Assembly (NCBI GenBank): GCA_907165275.2
Contig: OU015661.1
Coordinates: forward strand, 9,183,501-9,247,500
Source: Zygaena filipendulae
Lineage: Eukaryota > Arthropoda > Insecta > Lepidoptera > Zygaenidae
DNA length: 64,000 bases
Direction: 5' to 3'
This document shows, one piece after another, positions 45,306-57,185 of the stretch. The notes under the pieces are model-generated. The model saw nothing but the letters and a program-made list of their open reading frames with translations. It searched no databases and had not been told where the DNA came from. Position numbers and translations under genes: made by a program. Every line of letters begins with the position of its first letter. Position 1 is the first letter of the stretch.

Positions 45306-46405
45306 CTTATTAACAAGTTACAAGACTATATTCTATATGCTCTGGAATTTAAGTAAGTAAGAACCGTATATTAATGATATAACGAAAAACACAGTTTCGT
45401 TATGTTTATAATTAAGCGTATTAAGTAACTAATTAAAACCAAAAAGAGCTTTTTTAGGTACCTACCTACCAACAACTATGCTAGACTACATACTACAGCT
45501 CTAGTAGGACAATATACTAGGTACATGCAATCTCTCAGCGCTCTCACACAATCTAATACAACGACTTGAGCTTATACTTTCATATTCGATGCACTAACAG
45601 TCAAAGGGTTGGATAGGTTTGGTGCAACGGTTTTAAATATACATATTTATTTTGGAATTCTAATATTAGTGACATTCTTTGGCAGTTTATTATATTTATT
45701 TATTCTTTAAAGTATTTTACAAGATCTTGGGACCACAGTTGTACCTTTTGAACGTCCATAATATTATAGTCTGCCATCGTGCTAAATTTTAAATTTATTT
45801 AATTAAATCAGCCTACGTAACCAGTTCTACTTACCGGTTTCGTCGAAAGAGTAATAAGTTTTGTGCAATATTATGGCACTTTGGTTTTTTTTTTAATTTA
45901 TTTATTTACTCCCAGAAACAAAATACAAAAAACTAAATATACAAGACACTTAAGCCCAAATGGTTTTTTGGTAGCGCATCTGACTTTTTATTATTTTTTG
46001 AGCCGGAGGTATGTTTATTATTATATATATATATATGTGCCACTGTCCCAAGAGAGTAAATTAATTAATTATGGATTCGCCAACCCTAATACAAGTCACC
46101 AACACATACACAGTAGCAAGGCCTTATCCGATCGCCTTATTAATAAACATACGCTAACAATAAATAAATTGTTTATAATGAACTTTATAATATATTATTG
46201 CAGATACTTCATTATCTTGTGGAGGCGTGCACGCACACATCCGCAGCCGCACGCAATATTCTATCTATGTGTTGTCAGTTTTAATGCCATGTTATCGATA
46301 TAAAATATCGTAAAATCGATATAATTCATGGAATCCTGCCGTCGACAAGTCGTGCGAAGAGTGCACCTTTGCCACTTTGAGGGTCCTTAGCTAAGTTTAT
46401 AATTT
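45306..46405. other. intergenic, no gene called
   Basis: Holds the longest closed frame of the desert (45863-46303, 146 codons). It runs from a poly-T/(TTTA) LINE-tail-like start through tatatatata low complexity and is rich in Y, I and F without any domain, so it is judged chance. The desert here is otherwise AT-rich. Confidence 0.5.
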
Positions 46406-46570
46406 ACTAGTTGTGCCCCGCGGTTTCACCCACGTTAATTTCAGAGTTCCCGCGGGAATTCCGGGATAAAAAGTATCCTATGTGTTAATCTGATGTATAA
46501 GCTATATTATTGTAAAGTTTAATTTAAATCCATCCAGTAGTTTTTGCGTGAAAGAGTAACAAACATCCAA
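46406..46570 (+). mobile_element. lepidopteran short repeat, 3'-truncated
   Basis: actagttgtgccccgcgg head; its body up to gtttttgcgtgaaagagtaa is almost the same as the copy at 17006, pointing to one subfamily. Confidence 0.75.
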
Positions 46571-46625
46571 TTTTAACTCAACTAAGGGGCTAGTTCTAAT
46601 CACGCATAGCATTTACTGGTTAACG

Positions 46626-46880
46626 TCTAAAAAAAATTAAAAAAATACGTAATCAAAAAATAACGGCGATACATTGACTTGAAATTTCGCGTTACGTCAC
46701 TAGCCAGTGCAGTTTGTATTACAGCTTGTAGCGGTAAGTGACGTCACGAGCTCCCACCCTAAACTTTAATGCGCTTTTGCTTTATCTCTGTGTATTTTCA
46801 TATATTTGAAAAATAAAAAAAAATCTTGTCTAATGATTTTTAATTTTCTAACTGACGGACTAATTAGAATTTTAATTTAC
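46626..46880 (+). mobile_element. AGTCCGTC-family MITE, left end lost
   Basis: acgtaatcaaaaaataacgg, paired gacgtcac sites, caccctaaactttaatgcgc and ctaactgacggactaattag are present; the first ~50 bases are missing. Confidence 0.75.
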
Positions 46881-47379
46881 GAAACTCGACAACATCGTCA
46901 ACAACATTACAGTCGTCACTATTAGGAAGAAACTAACCGTTAAATTAAAATCATAATATCAGGTATCGATATGCCTCTGCCCGTGTCCCATCACTACGTT
47001 GCGCAGAAGCATCGACTCGCTCGCATTTTCTTTTATCGACTCATTGATTAATGTCGCTTGATTTGAATAATAATTTTCAGATACAAACGTTATTGTATGA
47101 TAAATTTTGTGCAAATTGTAGCGTAAGATCTTATTGTAAATTATATATTTTGCTATATACGGTAGCAACACTGCTTTATCATAATGATAAATCAAGTTCA
47201 TGGATAAAATTAATTTACTATTATTTTGAAGTAAACTTCTTTGGAGACGCGGTAAGAAAACACCATTGAAAAAAGTTTTAATAAATTCGTATATAATATT
47301 TCCGTAATTTTTCCATTAATTTTATGCATATTGTTGAACCATAACATGCAGGTATAGTGTTATAGGTTGTGAGACATTT
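46881..47379. other. intergenic, no gene seen
   Basis: AT-rich, with two overlapping 72-80-codon frames on opposite strands that have no motif. Confidence 0.5.
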
Positions 47380-47772
47380 AGGTCCGTATTTAGAAGGTGA
47401 CTCAGATCACGTTTCTCTTGAGATCAGTTTTAAGCTGAAATCATAACTCAAGCATACATCTTATTATATGCGTTTTAAGTTCTAATCACTTGAAACTAGT
47501 CTTTAGTAGAGATTCTGAACTCTGATTGGTTCTAATCACTTGAAACTAGTCTTGAGTAGAGTTTTTGAACTCTGACTAGTTGAATGGTCTTGACATGACA
47601 CACGTAAACAATGATCAAATCTTTGCTTGAGTATAGATTAGTACTCAAGTGTCGTTCTAGAATAAGGAAATAATTCATCAGCTGATTGTTAATTGAAATT
47701 AAAACTTTACTTGAAATTAGTTTTAAAAATAGATTCATGATTTGAGTAACCTTTTGGAATAGGTACGGACCT
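47380..47772 (+). mobile_element. 393-bp MITE with AGGTCCGTA ends
   Basis: aggtccgtatttagaaggt at the left and ccttttggaataggtacgg then acct at the right are inverted, followed inward by gactcagatcacg/catgatttgagt. Inside, a 50-bp piece starting ttctaatcacttgaaactag is repeated in tandem (47481-47580). No coding capacity. Confidence 0.8.
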
Positions 47773-50087
47773 GAGTATTCTTGTGAGATTTTTAATTACA
47801 GGACCTATTTTGATTTTAATAAAAGCAATGACAATGCTTGGTTATTATTGTAGTTCCTTCTGGTCCCAAACAAAGCAGATCATGATATTGTGGTGCCAGA
47901 CAACACGTTATACTATTCTTTCATAATTACTTATAATGCATTCTTAATAAAACCAGATAAATGTTTACTCTGATGTGGGAATCAAACCCAAGACACTCTG
48001 TTTAGCTGTCAGGTAAATTAATCACTAAACGATCTGTGCTGTCAAATTATTGAGTAACTAAAATAATATACAAGCAGAGCTAACAAATTGCTTAAACCTT
48101 AGCAAAAAACCAGAAACAAATTCGGATAACACATTTAACTAACCGAAAACCATCCTCGCTGTGAACAGAACACTCTAACGTGAACACAAAACGAAAAAGC
48201 TTCATTCATTCAATGTGGAGAACAAGTCTTGGTGTAGGTACAAAACAAAAGAAAAATATCGGGAGCTGAACCGCGGTCGACCCCGGTGAAGGTCGATCCA
48301 ACAAAAGACGTACGGTACGGTATTATAGTTGGGACCACAGAAAATATAGAAGGGGCATCGACTCAATTTAGTATGAAGACAAATGAAAACCAGTGCCGCC
48401 GGGTGATTTTCGTTCACAAAACTATATTCATCACACACAAAAACTTTCATGAAATGTAACGTCATTTGTAAGCAATTTTGAGTTAGTCACTGTTTTGAAA
48501 ATCAACATTTTTGGGGATATTGTGGAAAATATACGTGTATGGTCAAAAAAAAATTTTGAGAAAGTTGCTCTAACTTCCTTTGCAGCCGTAGCGCGCCTAC
48601 TCCGTCCACATGACTTTTCTAATGTTTACCTGTAAAAGATTGTACAATTAACCTTAAGTTGTTGTCTTAGAGTTTAATATTTTTTGTTATCGAATGATCG
48701 TTGGTAATCCAAATAAAGAAAATAAAATATATTGTTTTTTCTGTGGTTGCGACGAGCAACCACCGAACGGACAGGCATACAATGTTGTAAAACGCTACCC
48801 GGTTACGTGAAAGATTTAAAAAAGAAAGATCACAAGCAAAGCTGTATTTATATAGAGCTGACATTCCTCACTGTTAGAAGTTACAGATTACAGAATAAGT
48901 AAATATAATAAAAGAAAGGTTGGAATAAAGCAACGTGTAGATCTTAAAAATTTGTAAAGTAAATTATCATGTTTAAGTTTTCTAGCAATTTTAGTTACCT
49001 ACTTATTTAAATAAAAAAAATAGTGAAATTCTGATTTTTTAATTCAAATCACTATTACATGATAACTACAGATTATAAAGTATTTATAAAAAAAAAGAGG
49101 GACCTTAACAAAATTATACTCATAACACAGTTTTTATCTCATCTAACCTCATTCAAACTCAAACTGAATATTGAAAAAAATATTGCCTTACTTGTATTTC
49201 TATTTAATTATTATATTTTGATATCTGTCATTGTTAAGGATTGATTTATCATATTTTTTATAAATGAACCTTTTTATTAGTTATCCAGATTTTTTGTTTA
49301 AATTATAATAAACTTTTATATTCAATTTAAAACAAATCAGCATTTTTTTATGTCATAACGTGTAATGTGACATTACTGAATTAAGTGTTGAAAAAAAAGT
49401 AAGATTGCGAAAATAAACTTTAACACACTTAATGGATCGCCTGTCACCCTCGCAAACTCTACATCATATAAACGAAGCTTCCATCCTCCCGTAGCGGGCC
49501 GGCGTCGTAAGCACGACGGTCCCATATTTCACGGCGCTACTTCTCACTGTATCACGTATGCGGATCTTTTACGGTGGCCGAGGGTTTTTATAGAGATGTT
49601 GTCGCCACGCGAAGCCCTTGATTGACCGTTTGTGGACGTGTCGTTTCTTTTTATGAAGTATGAATTGTTATGACACCTTTGTTTTTACTTACGAGAATTA
49701 CATCGTCCTTTCCTATTACCTTTCAAATGTCATATTTATATTGTTGTGTAAATACGATATAGTATGGTTAAGTGAGGTGAGACTGATCAGAGGTGATTGA
49801 TTAATTAATATCAAATTGGGAGATATGATTGAAAGAAAATATCATAAGAAAATAAAGCTAGTGATACGTACTACTATTTTTTAATTGTCATGTAAACCAG
49901 TTTTTTTATATTATGTACCATTATATTACCAGCCGACTTTATTTTTAAACTACTAATTGTGACTTGTAGTGAAGTTAGCTATAGTATATGCAAATAGTTT
50001 AGTTATAGTTTATTAAATTGTAACCTCTCTCAAAGTACTAGATAGATATGGTCAAAAAAAAAATTGGGCAAATGTTATATTTTGTCA
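47773..50087. other. intergenic, no gene seen
   Basis: Includes the shared repeat at 48328-48440 and a GC-richer patch at 49435-49610 (cctcccgtagcgggccggcg; tttacggtggccgagg) with no frame. The rest is AT-rich. Confidence 0.45.
48328..48440 (-). repeat. dispersed repeat shared with 55595-55705
   Basis: On the minus strand it reads tgatgaatatagttttgtg then cgaaaatcacccggcggcac and gatgccccttctatattttc, aligning along its length with 55595-55705 on the plus strand. Class unknown; no ends or coding content. Confidence 0.7.
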
Positions 50088-50165
50088 TTTCTATAGTAAA
50101 ATTCTAAATAGTGTTATTAAAGGCAGGCTCTAATATGCGTCCATAGTAAATTTCAACCAAGTTTC
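50088..50165 (-). mobile_element. half copy of the palindromic MITE
   Basis: tatagtaaaattctaaatag then ggctctaatatgcgtccatagtaa matches the right half of 20697-20882. Confidence 0.65.
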
Positions 50166-50524
50166 TTTACCCAGAAGATGCAATATGTAGATACATATAT
50201 TATATGCTATTGAATTTCGATGAATTCCAGATTTCCGTTAAAATGCTCTGCCTGCAAGTTTTATATTACCTGCAGCACTCAGTACCAGAACCAAAATGTG
50301 CTTATGGTAAGTTATAGTTAATAATGTGTATTCAGCGATCCACATTAAATACGAAATGCGTAATAAAGCGACACATTACTCCCGTAATACAATGTAGCTG
50401 TAAATTACTTACCGTCGCCAAATAGCGTCACGTCAACGTACTGGTATAGTTTGCGCTTCTCCATTGGGTCACAAAAAAAATACTAGTTATACCTACCTAT
50501 TATAAACATAATTTTTTATGATGT
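50166..50524. other. intergenic, no gene seen
   Basis: 50330-50455 has repeated gcgtaataaagcg/cccgtaatac words of possible homeodomain-site type; otherwise AT-rich. Confidence 0.35.
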
Positions 50525-50695
50525 TTGTGTGCAATGAATAAACTCAACAACTACTAAACGGATTTAAAAAAATATTTTATTCACACGAAGCTACAGTATT
50601 ACTGAGTAACATAGGATACTTTTATCCCGGATACCCCACGGAAATTTCAAAATTAACGCAGGTGAGGTTTCAAAGTTGTGAGGAATTGACTAGTA
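50525..50695 (-). mobile_element. lepidopteran short repeat, degraded
   Basis: ataaactcaacaactactaa, taggatacttttatcccgga and acgcaggtgaggttt in reverse orientation. Confidence 0.55.
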
Positions 50696-50778
50696 TTTTT
50701 TTTTTCTGAAGAGTATCAATTTTATTACAATAATAATAATCCACTTCACACTATCTATGAGCTTGTCTACTACTTCTA

Positions 50779-50835
50779 TCTCAGAGTTCCCGCGGTAACT
50801 CCGAAATTACCGTGGGTGAAACTGCGGAGAACAGC
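50779..50835 (-). mobile_element. lepidopteran short repeat, head fragment
   Basis: cagagttcccgcggtaactc and ccgtgggtgaaactgcggag: only the first ~57 bases of the family, reversed. Confidence 0.6.
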
Positions 50836-51015
50836 GATACAATAAAATCTGTTTAATAATATCGACACAGCCTATTGGAGAATAGCAAGAACGAGGCGCG
50901 AACTTCTGTCCCATTGTGTGGACTCGAAACAATGATCTCGAACTGTGTTGTAATGTGCCTCGAGACAAGGATGCTCAACTATAACAACAAAATGGTTAAA
51001 TTATAATTTTTTACT

Positions 51016-51212
51016 GCTAGTAAGGAGTTTCCCGCGTTTTAACCCTCGTTAATTTCGGAGTCCCGTGCGAATTCCATAACAAAAAGTACCTACCCTATTT
51101 CCTACTCAGTGCCCATGACAATGTATGATCAGTTGAGCCATTGCGGCGTGAAAGCGTAACAAACAAACAAATAAACAAATAAACTCACTTTCGCATTTAT
51201 TATAGTAAGGAT
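51016..51212 (+). mobile_element. lepidopteran short repeat, diverged
   Basis: ctagtaaggagtttcccgcg head, aagtacctaccctatttcct, aacaaacaaataaacaaat, end gcatttattatagtaagg. Confidence 0.7.
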
Positions 51213-51421
51213 TATGATAATATTGAACTTTTTGCCTTCTATATACCTACAGCATACAGCTTAGTTCAACTAGTGTTCAGCGGAACTGCTAGCCAGCCCT
51301 CTTAGCCAAGTTGACAGTCTACAATCATTATCGCCATATTAGAAAACTAAGGAACGTATCGTCATGTCACGTGGTCACGTAAAATCATCCAACCAAAAGT
51401 TAAATTTTTCGTCACTGAGGG

Positions 51422-51755
51422 AATAGGCTAGTTTCCTGGGTAAAAAAATCAAAATTCTATTTAGTCCGTCAGTTAGATAATAAAAAAATTAAAGACACGT
51501 ATTTTTTGCTTTTTTAAAATAATGGAAATATGCATAGATAAAGCGCATTAAAGTTTAGGGTGGGGGACTCGTGATGTCATAGCTCGCTATAACGTGCGAA
51601 CAAATTGTAGCGAGGCGTGACGTCATGTGAAATTTCGACTTGATATATCTCCGTTATTTTTTGGTTACATAAAAAATAATAAAATACGTGTCCAATATTT
51701 TTTAATAATCTACAAAACGGACTAATAAAGAAAATTTAGGAAACTAGCCTTGAAT
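51422..51755 (-). mobile_element. AGTCCGTC-family MITE, variant ends, copy E
   Basis: Same core (tttagtccgtcagttag ... ctacaaaacggactaa, aagtttagggtggg, gtgacgtcat) but outer ends aataggctagtttcct and aggaaactagcctt instead of the ATGTGGACTA type. A subfamily with different outermost bases. Confidence 0.8.
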
Positions 51756-53210
51756 TAGTAAACAAAAAAAAATGCCTGAGTGTCGTGGAACACTTGGTTA
51801 GAACGAAGTTTATTCCATATTAAACTGAGTCCGCTATGTCCGTTATGCGCGAAAAGAGGGGAAAAAAAAAACCATCTAAAACAAATTACAGTTGCTTTGT
51901 TTCCGTAGATCAGCTGTATGATGCCGTGATGGAAAATAAACTTTTACTCCCATCCATATAAAAAAAAACAGAATATTTAACGAAATACATATTTATTTTA
52001 TATATAAGTATTGTGGCAGCCCTAGCCCAGCCAAATCGCAGAAGACTGGCTTCTTATGCAGATTTTATGAGCGGCTATCTCGCGCCGTTCCCCCCACCCG
52101 AATATCGCATAATTGTCGAAATATACGACGCTCAACAAAAACAATACACTTGCTTCTGGCAGTAACACAATAGGATAGTCGTCATTCGTTTTCATCTAGC
52201 CACAAATATATAATAATATTTTTGTAAAGTAGGTACTTACTTACAAATTATGTAAAATAAGAGACATGTATAAATAAAAAAAAAGAAATGTATAAAAGAT
52301 TTTTCTCAAATTCAAATTTTAAAAGTAAAGTAAAATCTAATAATGAGTTGAGATGAAGTTCGAATATTATCAGACTTCGTTCCAAACTAAGCAGATGTTT
52401 ATCTCGATGCGGGAATCAAACCGCGACACATAGTGTAGCAGTCAGATATATTAATCACTAAGCACACGGTGTATCAAATAAAAATATAATAATATTTCAT
52501 AATACTTTAATAAATATGATCAGAGCTAATCAGAGCATCCAAATTATTATTACCTAATCAGACATAATTGTGCAAGCGTAGTTTCGGTGCGTATATTTAG
52601 TTACATCTAGCGGTGACTCAACCAAATTATTTCAAGCGTCAATCTTTTAATTTCCCGGCGAGGAGAGCCGGGTCAACAAATCATACTGCCGGGTATGTAC
52701 AGACTGTGCGAGATGACTCCAATGCCGCATTAGGCGCCAACCATAAAAGTGTTAATTGCACACCAGCCAAGACACTATTGTTGTGTTTATTACAGTACAA
52801 GCGAAAAGTTTAGATCAATTTGAAAAGTTTTGCAAAATTGAAAAAAAAAAATTCCCACATCAAAATGAAGTAAACTGAATTCAGTTCACTTTGAAATTGT
52901 TGGATTAACGCAGTGAAATTAACTTTGAACTTAACTGTCAATTTAGATCTTTCTGTACAATATTAATTCACTGATATTAAAGTTAATTACACTATTAATA
53001 CTAAATACTAATTATATGATGATAAATAAGATGTTAATTATCAAATCTATTTAATGAGATAAATAATTTTCTTTTTCCCTGTTTTCGTTATTCATTACAG
53101 ACAAAAGCCAAAGATATTCAGAATTGATATAGTTTTTTGTGAACACTTCTTGAGAATTAAGTACAAAATAAGCTGTAAAAAATTCTTACAAAAAAGACCT
53201 TTTTATATTA
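51756..53210. other. intergenic, no gene called
   Basis: 52020-52140 and 52600-52800 are mixed-composition patches; the second has a 66-codon frame without motif. A perfect ctgaattcag palindrome lies at about 52875. Nothing else recognised. Confidence 0.4.
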
Positions 53211-53457
53211 TACTAGCTGACCCGCGCGGTTACACCCGCGATAATTTCGAATTTTCCGTGGAATTGTTCCATACAAACTTTGCAACCCCTTTTCATCCCC
53301 TTGGGGATGGAATTTCAAAAAAATCCTTTCTTATTGGATGCTAACGTCCTACAAAGAACACACCCTCCAAGTTTCAGGTCTCTACGATCAGCGGTTTGGG
53401 CTGTGCGTTGATCCATCAGTCATTCAGGACAAAGGATTTTATATATATAGAAGATTT
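53211..53457 (+). mobile_element. lepidopteran short repeat, gtttcaggtctc variant, full length
   Basis: tactagctgacccgcgcgg, cccttggggatggaatttc, aaatcctttcttattggatg, ccaagtttcaggtctctacg, end tatatatatagaag. Best copy of this variant. Confidence 0.8.
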
Positions 53458-54155
53458 AAGCTGTTGCAATAAAAATACATGTTTTTAATGTTATGTTTGT
53501 CTAGCTGGTTACTAAATACTAATTGAGCCACATTCACTACCAATTTATCTTCGAAATAAAATATAATATGCTATGTAAAACAGGCAAAAATGTAGCTCTC
53601 CTAGATTTGTCTTTCATCTCTGCCTGTACTATAATAAGCAGACATAACAATTAATTGATGTAAGCACTAAGAGGCGCGGCTTGATAATTGCGACTGCCAT
53701 AATATCAGCGGATGACTCAACCGACACTCCTGCAAAATCAGCCAACAATCATCCATAAACACCCAATTCACGGATGGCGATTATAGAGTGGACTCTACAT
53801 TTATATTTTGTAAAAAAAAAACGAAAAAAAAAAGCAGTACTTTGAAAGTATCTTTAGTGAATCAATACTAGGATTAAGTATATACAGGAAAGCTTGTGTT
53901 CGAGTGGTGGTCTCTGAGTCTTTAAACTACTGAATCGATTTTAGAAATTCATTCGCTGATCTGAAACTACAATCTCCTTGGAAGACAATGATTTTTTTTA
54001 TTCCGGAACTAAAAAAGAACGAAAGAGAGAAAGAGAGAAAGAAATCTCAAAGAAGTGCTGAAATTCATGCGACTGGCATTGCGGGGAACAGCTGCTTAGT
54101 ATTTAATAGTTACGAGTAATTCAGATCTTGGTCATGGTCTTATTAGGTTGTTTTA
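53458..54155. other. intergenic with candidate regulatory island
   Basis: 53640-53795 is non-coding with homeobox-type sites (aattaattgatgtaag; gcgcggcttgataattgcga; aatcatccataaacacc). Role not proven. A degraded repeat with gagtctttaaactactgaat follows near 53910. Confidence 0.25.
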
Positions 54156-54285
54156 ACCTACTACAAAGAGTTCTCGAGGTTCTCCTGACACAAAGACCAC
54201 CCCCATCAGAAATCGTACCCGGAACCTTTTGACTATCGGAGAGGCATGTTGACCGCTGCACCAATCGTCGTCAAGTCGTCGAATT
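54156..54285 (-). mobile_element. tRNA-derived SINE, 5' half
   Basis: On the minus strand it has the same tRNA-like head as 42779 (A-box attggtgcagcggtcaaca, B-box ccgggtacgatt) and the gatgggggtgg end of the head, then stops after a short body. Confidence 0.7.
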
Positions 54286-54299
54286 TCGTAAATGTAGGT

Positions 54300-54473
54300 A
54301 CATGAGTTTGTTTGTTTATTGGTTACGCTTTCAGGTCTAAACTTCTCGATCGCTCACCGTGATTTTCCATACACGTTGTCAAGGGTACAGAAAAGGACAC
54401 GGGATACTTTTTACCCCGGAATTCTTGAGGGAGCTTCGTAATTAACGCGGTTGAAATAGTGACGAATAGTTAG
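54300..54473 (-). mobile_element. lepidopteran short repeat, degraded
   Basis: tttgtttattggttacgctt, ccatacacgttgtcaagggt, ggatactttttaccccgga, acgcggttgaaatagtg in reverse. Confidence 0.65.
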
Positions 54474-55594
54474 TTTTAATTATTATTTTTTTTCATCTGA
54501 CCTGTCTGACCACTACACGGAGAGAAATCAATCAGACCGAAGAGGTTTCGGTCGCCCTTCATTGCCCGAAGGATATGCTGACGACACAATATCAGTGGCC
54601 AGCAGGCACAGTGACCGACCCCGCACGGTGTAAATAATGTGCAAACTACGAGAGAGTATACTGACCAAATATGGTGCCCAACTGAACGCCGGTAGCAGAA
54701 ATACTGTTGACCAATCTTCGGTGGGGAACTTTTCGATCTCGAACTCTACCAAACATTTCACCTATTTTTCTCTCAGGGCAGGTATGCCAACTATTTAGAG
54801 TGTTTGTCCGAAGTTGGTGAGATCAAATTTTTTCTACGACAAATTTTAATTTTTCCCTTCAATTCATCTTATTGCGTAATTAATTTCTATTAAATTAATA
54901 TAACGTACCCCTCGCCTCGAACGCTAGTCAACATGGCGAGTGCATCACTTGCCAACATCAATATTCGAGTGGAGCGTTTATTATCATATCTCATTATACG
55001 AGTTAGTGCTTGTACAGACCGGGGTAGGAAGGTGGCCCCTTCTTAGGTTATGACCTTACAAGTAAGCACTAAATTTCGCCCTAGCCACAACAGCATGAAA
55101 CAAACTTTAAGTCAAAGTTGTTAAGGTACAAAATTGGTTCTTGATGTGTTGTTGTAAAGTCGAGAATCAGTTTCGAAATGCAATTTGGAAATGAGATTGG
55201 GGGGGTAGCTGTTACCCTTGGGGTGAAGGGGGGTGTTACCACTATTATTTATAAGGGGTGGGTCAGTCGAAGGATAGTTGGCACGATAAATAGATTCGCC
55301 TCTGGATGCAACCCGTTGATTTTGTATTGTTACGATAGTATTAATTAGTACGTATGGTTTGCTTTCAACCTAGTTTTATGTTATAAATAGCTTATACAAA
55401 ACTCATATTGTAACATTTCAGCGACAGGATTTAATGAAAGCACGAATAAAAATTTCAAATCAAACCAGTTTTTATTAAATCTTTTCTGCCCCTTCTGTAT
55501 TATAATGTATTTTATAATATTTTAAAACAGTGACTAAGTAAAACGTAACCAAAAAGCATTTAATACGTCATTACGTTAATGAATGTTTTAGATG
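54474..55594. other. intergenic, no gene called
   Basis: 54500-54775 is GC-richer with a 77-codon minus-strand frame (MKCLVEFEIEKFPTEDW...) that has no recognised domain; probably transposon-derived. 55015-55270 is G-rich (gggggggtagctg; aggggggtgttacc). Confidence 0.35.
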
Positions 55595-55705
55595 CGTGAT
55601 GAATAGTTTTGTGTGCGAAAATCACCCGGCAACACTGAGTTTCACCTGTTTTTATACTAAACCAAGTTGATGTCCCTTCTGATATTTTCCGTTCTGTGGT
55701 TGCCA
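55595..55705 (+). repeat. dispersed repeat shared with 48328-48440
   Basis: gatgaatagttttgtgtgcg, aaaatcacccggcaacactg and gatgtcccttctgatatttt match the other copy in opposite orientation. Confidence 0.7.
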
Positions 55706-55901
55706 TATTTAAAAAAAGAAGAAGAAACCAATGAATTAAATTCAAATGTGGAATTTTTAGTAATAGAATACGTTCAGTCTCGACAGATTCCTATAAAAGA
55801 TCCAATTTATTCCAATGATTTCTTTTGTCATTTGACCTATTTTTGAAAACTTAGTGCTAAACTAGGTACAGTGATTTAAGTTTTTCAAAAAATTATACTT
55901 A

Positions 55902-56073
55902 ACTAGCTGATCCCCGCGGTTTCACTTAGGTTAATTTCGGAGACCCCGTGGGAATTCTGGGATAACAGTACCCAAAAAGCACCCCGTGTGTATGTAAAAT
56001 CTCATGATGATCTTTTAAACCGTGAGGCGTGAAAGCGTAACAAAGAAACAAACAAACTCACTTTCACATTTAG
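55902..56073 (+). mobile_element. lepidopteran short repeat, 3' end lost
   Basis: actagctgatccccgcgg head, gaccccgtgggaattctggg, gaggcgtgaaagcgtaacaa, then tttcacattt. Confidence 0.7.
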
Positions 56074-56372
56074 GGACAACAATGCAACCATTAAATAAAA
56101 AGCACTGTTCAAATCGCTAGCACACGGCAGTATGTTAGCCAAGTTCGGGTATAAACATTCACAGCAGATCGATACTAAGCTTCTTGACCATGGAAAAGTT
56201 CTCTAGTAAATATGGAAATTCATACTAACAAAATCCTTGGCAGAAGAGAATAAGAAAGCATTTAGATTTAAAAATAATACAAAGAAAAAAAATAACTTAA
56301 AATTGGTTATAAATTAAGTTGTTATTTTTATATAACTATGTATCATGTTGCTGTATTGGTTATAAAATCTTA

Positions 56373-56575
56373 GAAGAATATTAATTTAATTTATTACTTT
56401 TTAATTTAAATAATATAAAGTGACAGACTCTCCTTTTAAGAACTTGACCTCATTTAGCGTTCCTTTTCTTTACTCAAATGAGAATATTAATTTATTTTAT
56501 TACTTTTTAATTTAAATATATAAAGTGACAGACTCTCCTGTTAAGAACTTGGCCCCATTTAGCGTTTTTTTTTCA
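56373..56575 (+). repeat. tandem duplication of ~105 bp
   Basis: gaatattaatttaatttatt through gtgacagactctccttttaa and catttagcgttccttttc is followed at once by a second copy (gagaatattaatttatttta ... gacagactctcctgttaaga). Few differences, so it is recent. Confidence 0.85.
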
Positions 56576-56888
56576 CTACTAATAATAAATATTACTCATC
56601 ATTAAAATTATTTTGTTTCTTAAACTACAATTAGGTGTTGGCTTGAACTACAATATATAAATTAGTTTTGTTTTTGTACCCTTGTAATTCGTATCACACG
56701 CAACGAGAGTATAAATTTCACGGCAAACTAATTGTTGATGTTAATGTCCTCATTAAAATGTCTCCATTGCTGTACGACTCGCCATTAGCGAGCGGTGTAG
56801 TGTCTTTACTAACTTATTACTTAGTTCATCCTCAGTTACGTATGATTTTAATGAAGTAAGAGAGAGAATGGGTTAATCGAAGAGTTGT

Positions 56889-57185
56889 AAATGGGAATGA
56901 TGAAAAAAATTTAATTTTTAGTCTGTCTTGTAGCTTCATAAAAATATTGGACACGTATTTTTCCTTTTTTTACATAATCAAAAAATAACGTCGATACATT
57001 GACCTGAAATTCCTTGTGACGTCACACCTACGTACACTTTATACTTAGTTATGACGTCGCGACCTCCCACTCCTAAACTTGAATGCGTTTTATCTAAGTA
57101 TTGTTTCAATAATTCGAAAAAGCAAAAAATACGTGTGTATTATTTTTTTACTATCAACTAACGGACTACAGTAGTCTACCTAGTT
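56889..57185 (+). mobile_element. AGTCCGTC-family MITE, diverged copy F
   Basis: aatgggaatgatga outer end, ttagtctgtcttgtagct, aaaaaataacgtcgatacat, two gacgtc sites, aacggactacagtagtc. Older than the copies at 13613 and 37706. Confidence 0.75.

Noticed and set aside
45863..46303. 146-codon plus-strand frame, longest closed frame in the desert
   Set aside because: Starts in a poly-T/TTTA tract and passes through TATATA; composition rich in Y, I and F follows from AT-rich DNA. No domain or splice context.
54528..54761. 77-codon minus-strand frame in GC-richer DNA
   Set aside because: No recognisable domain; flanked by repeats and likely transposon-derived.
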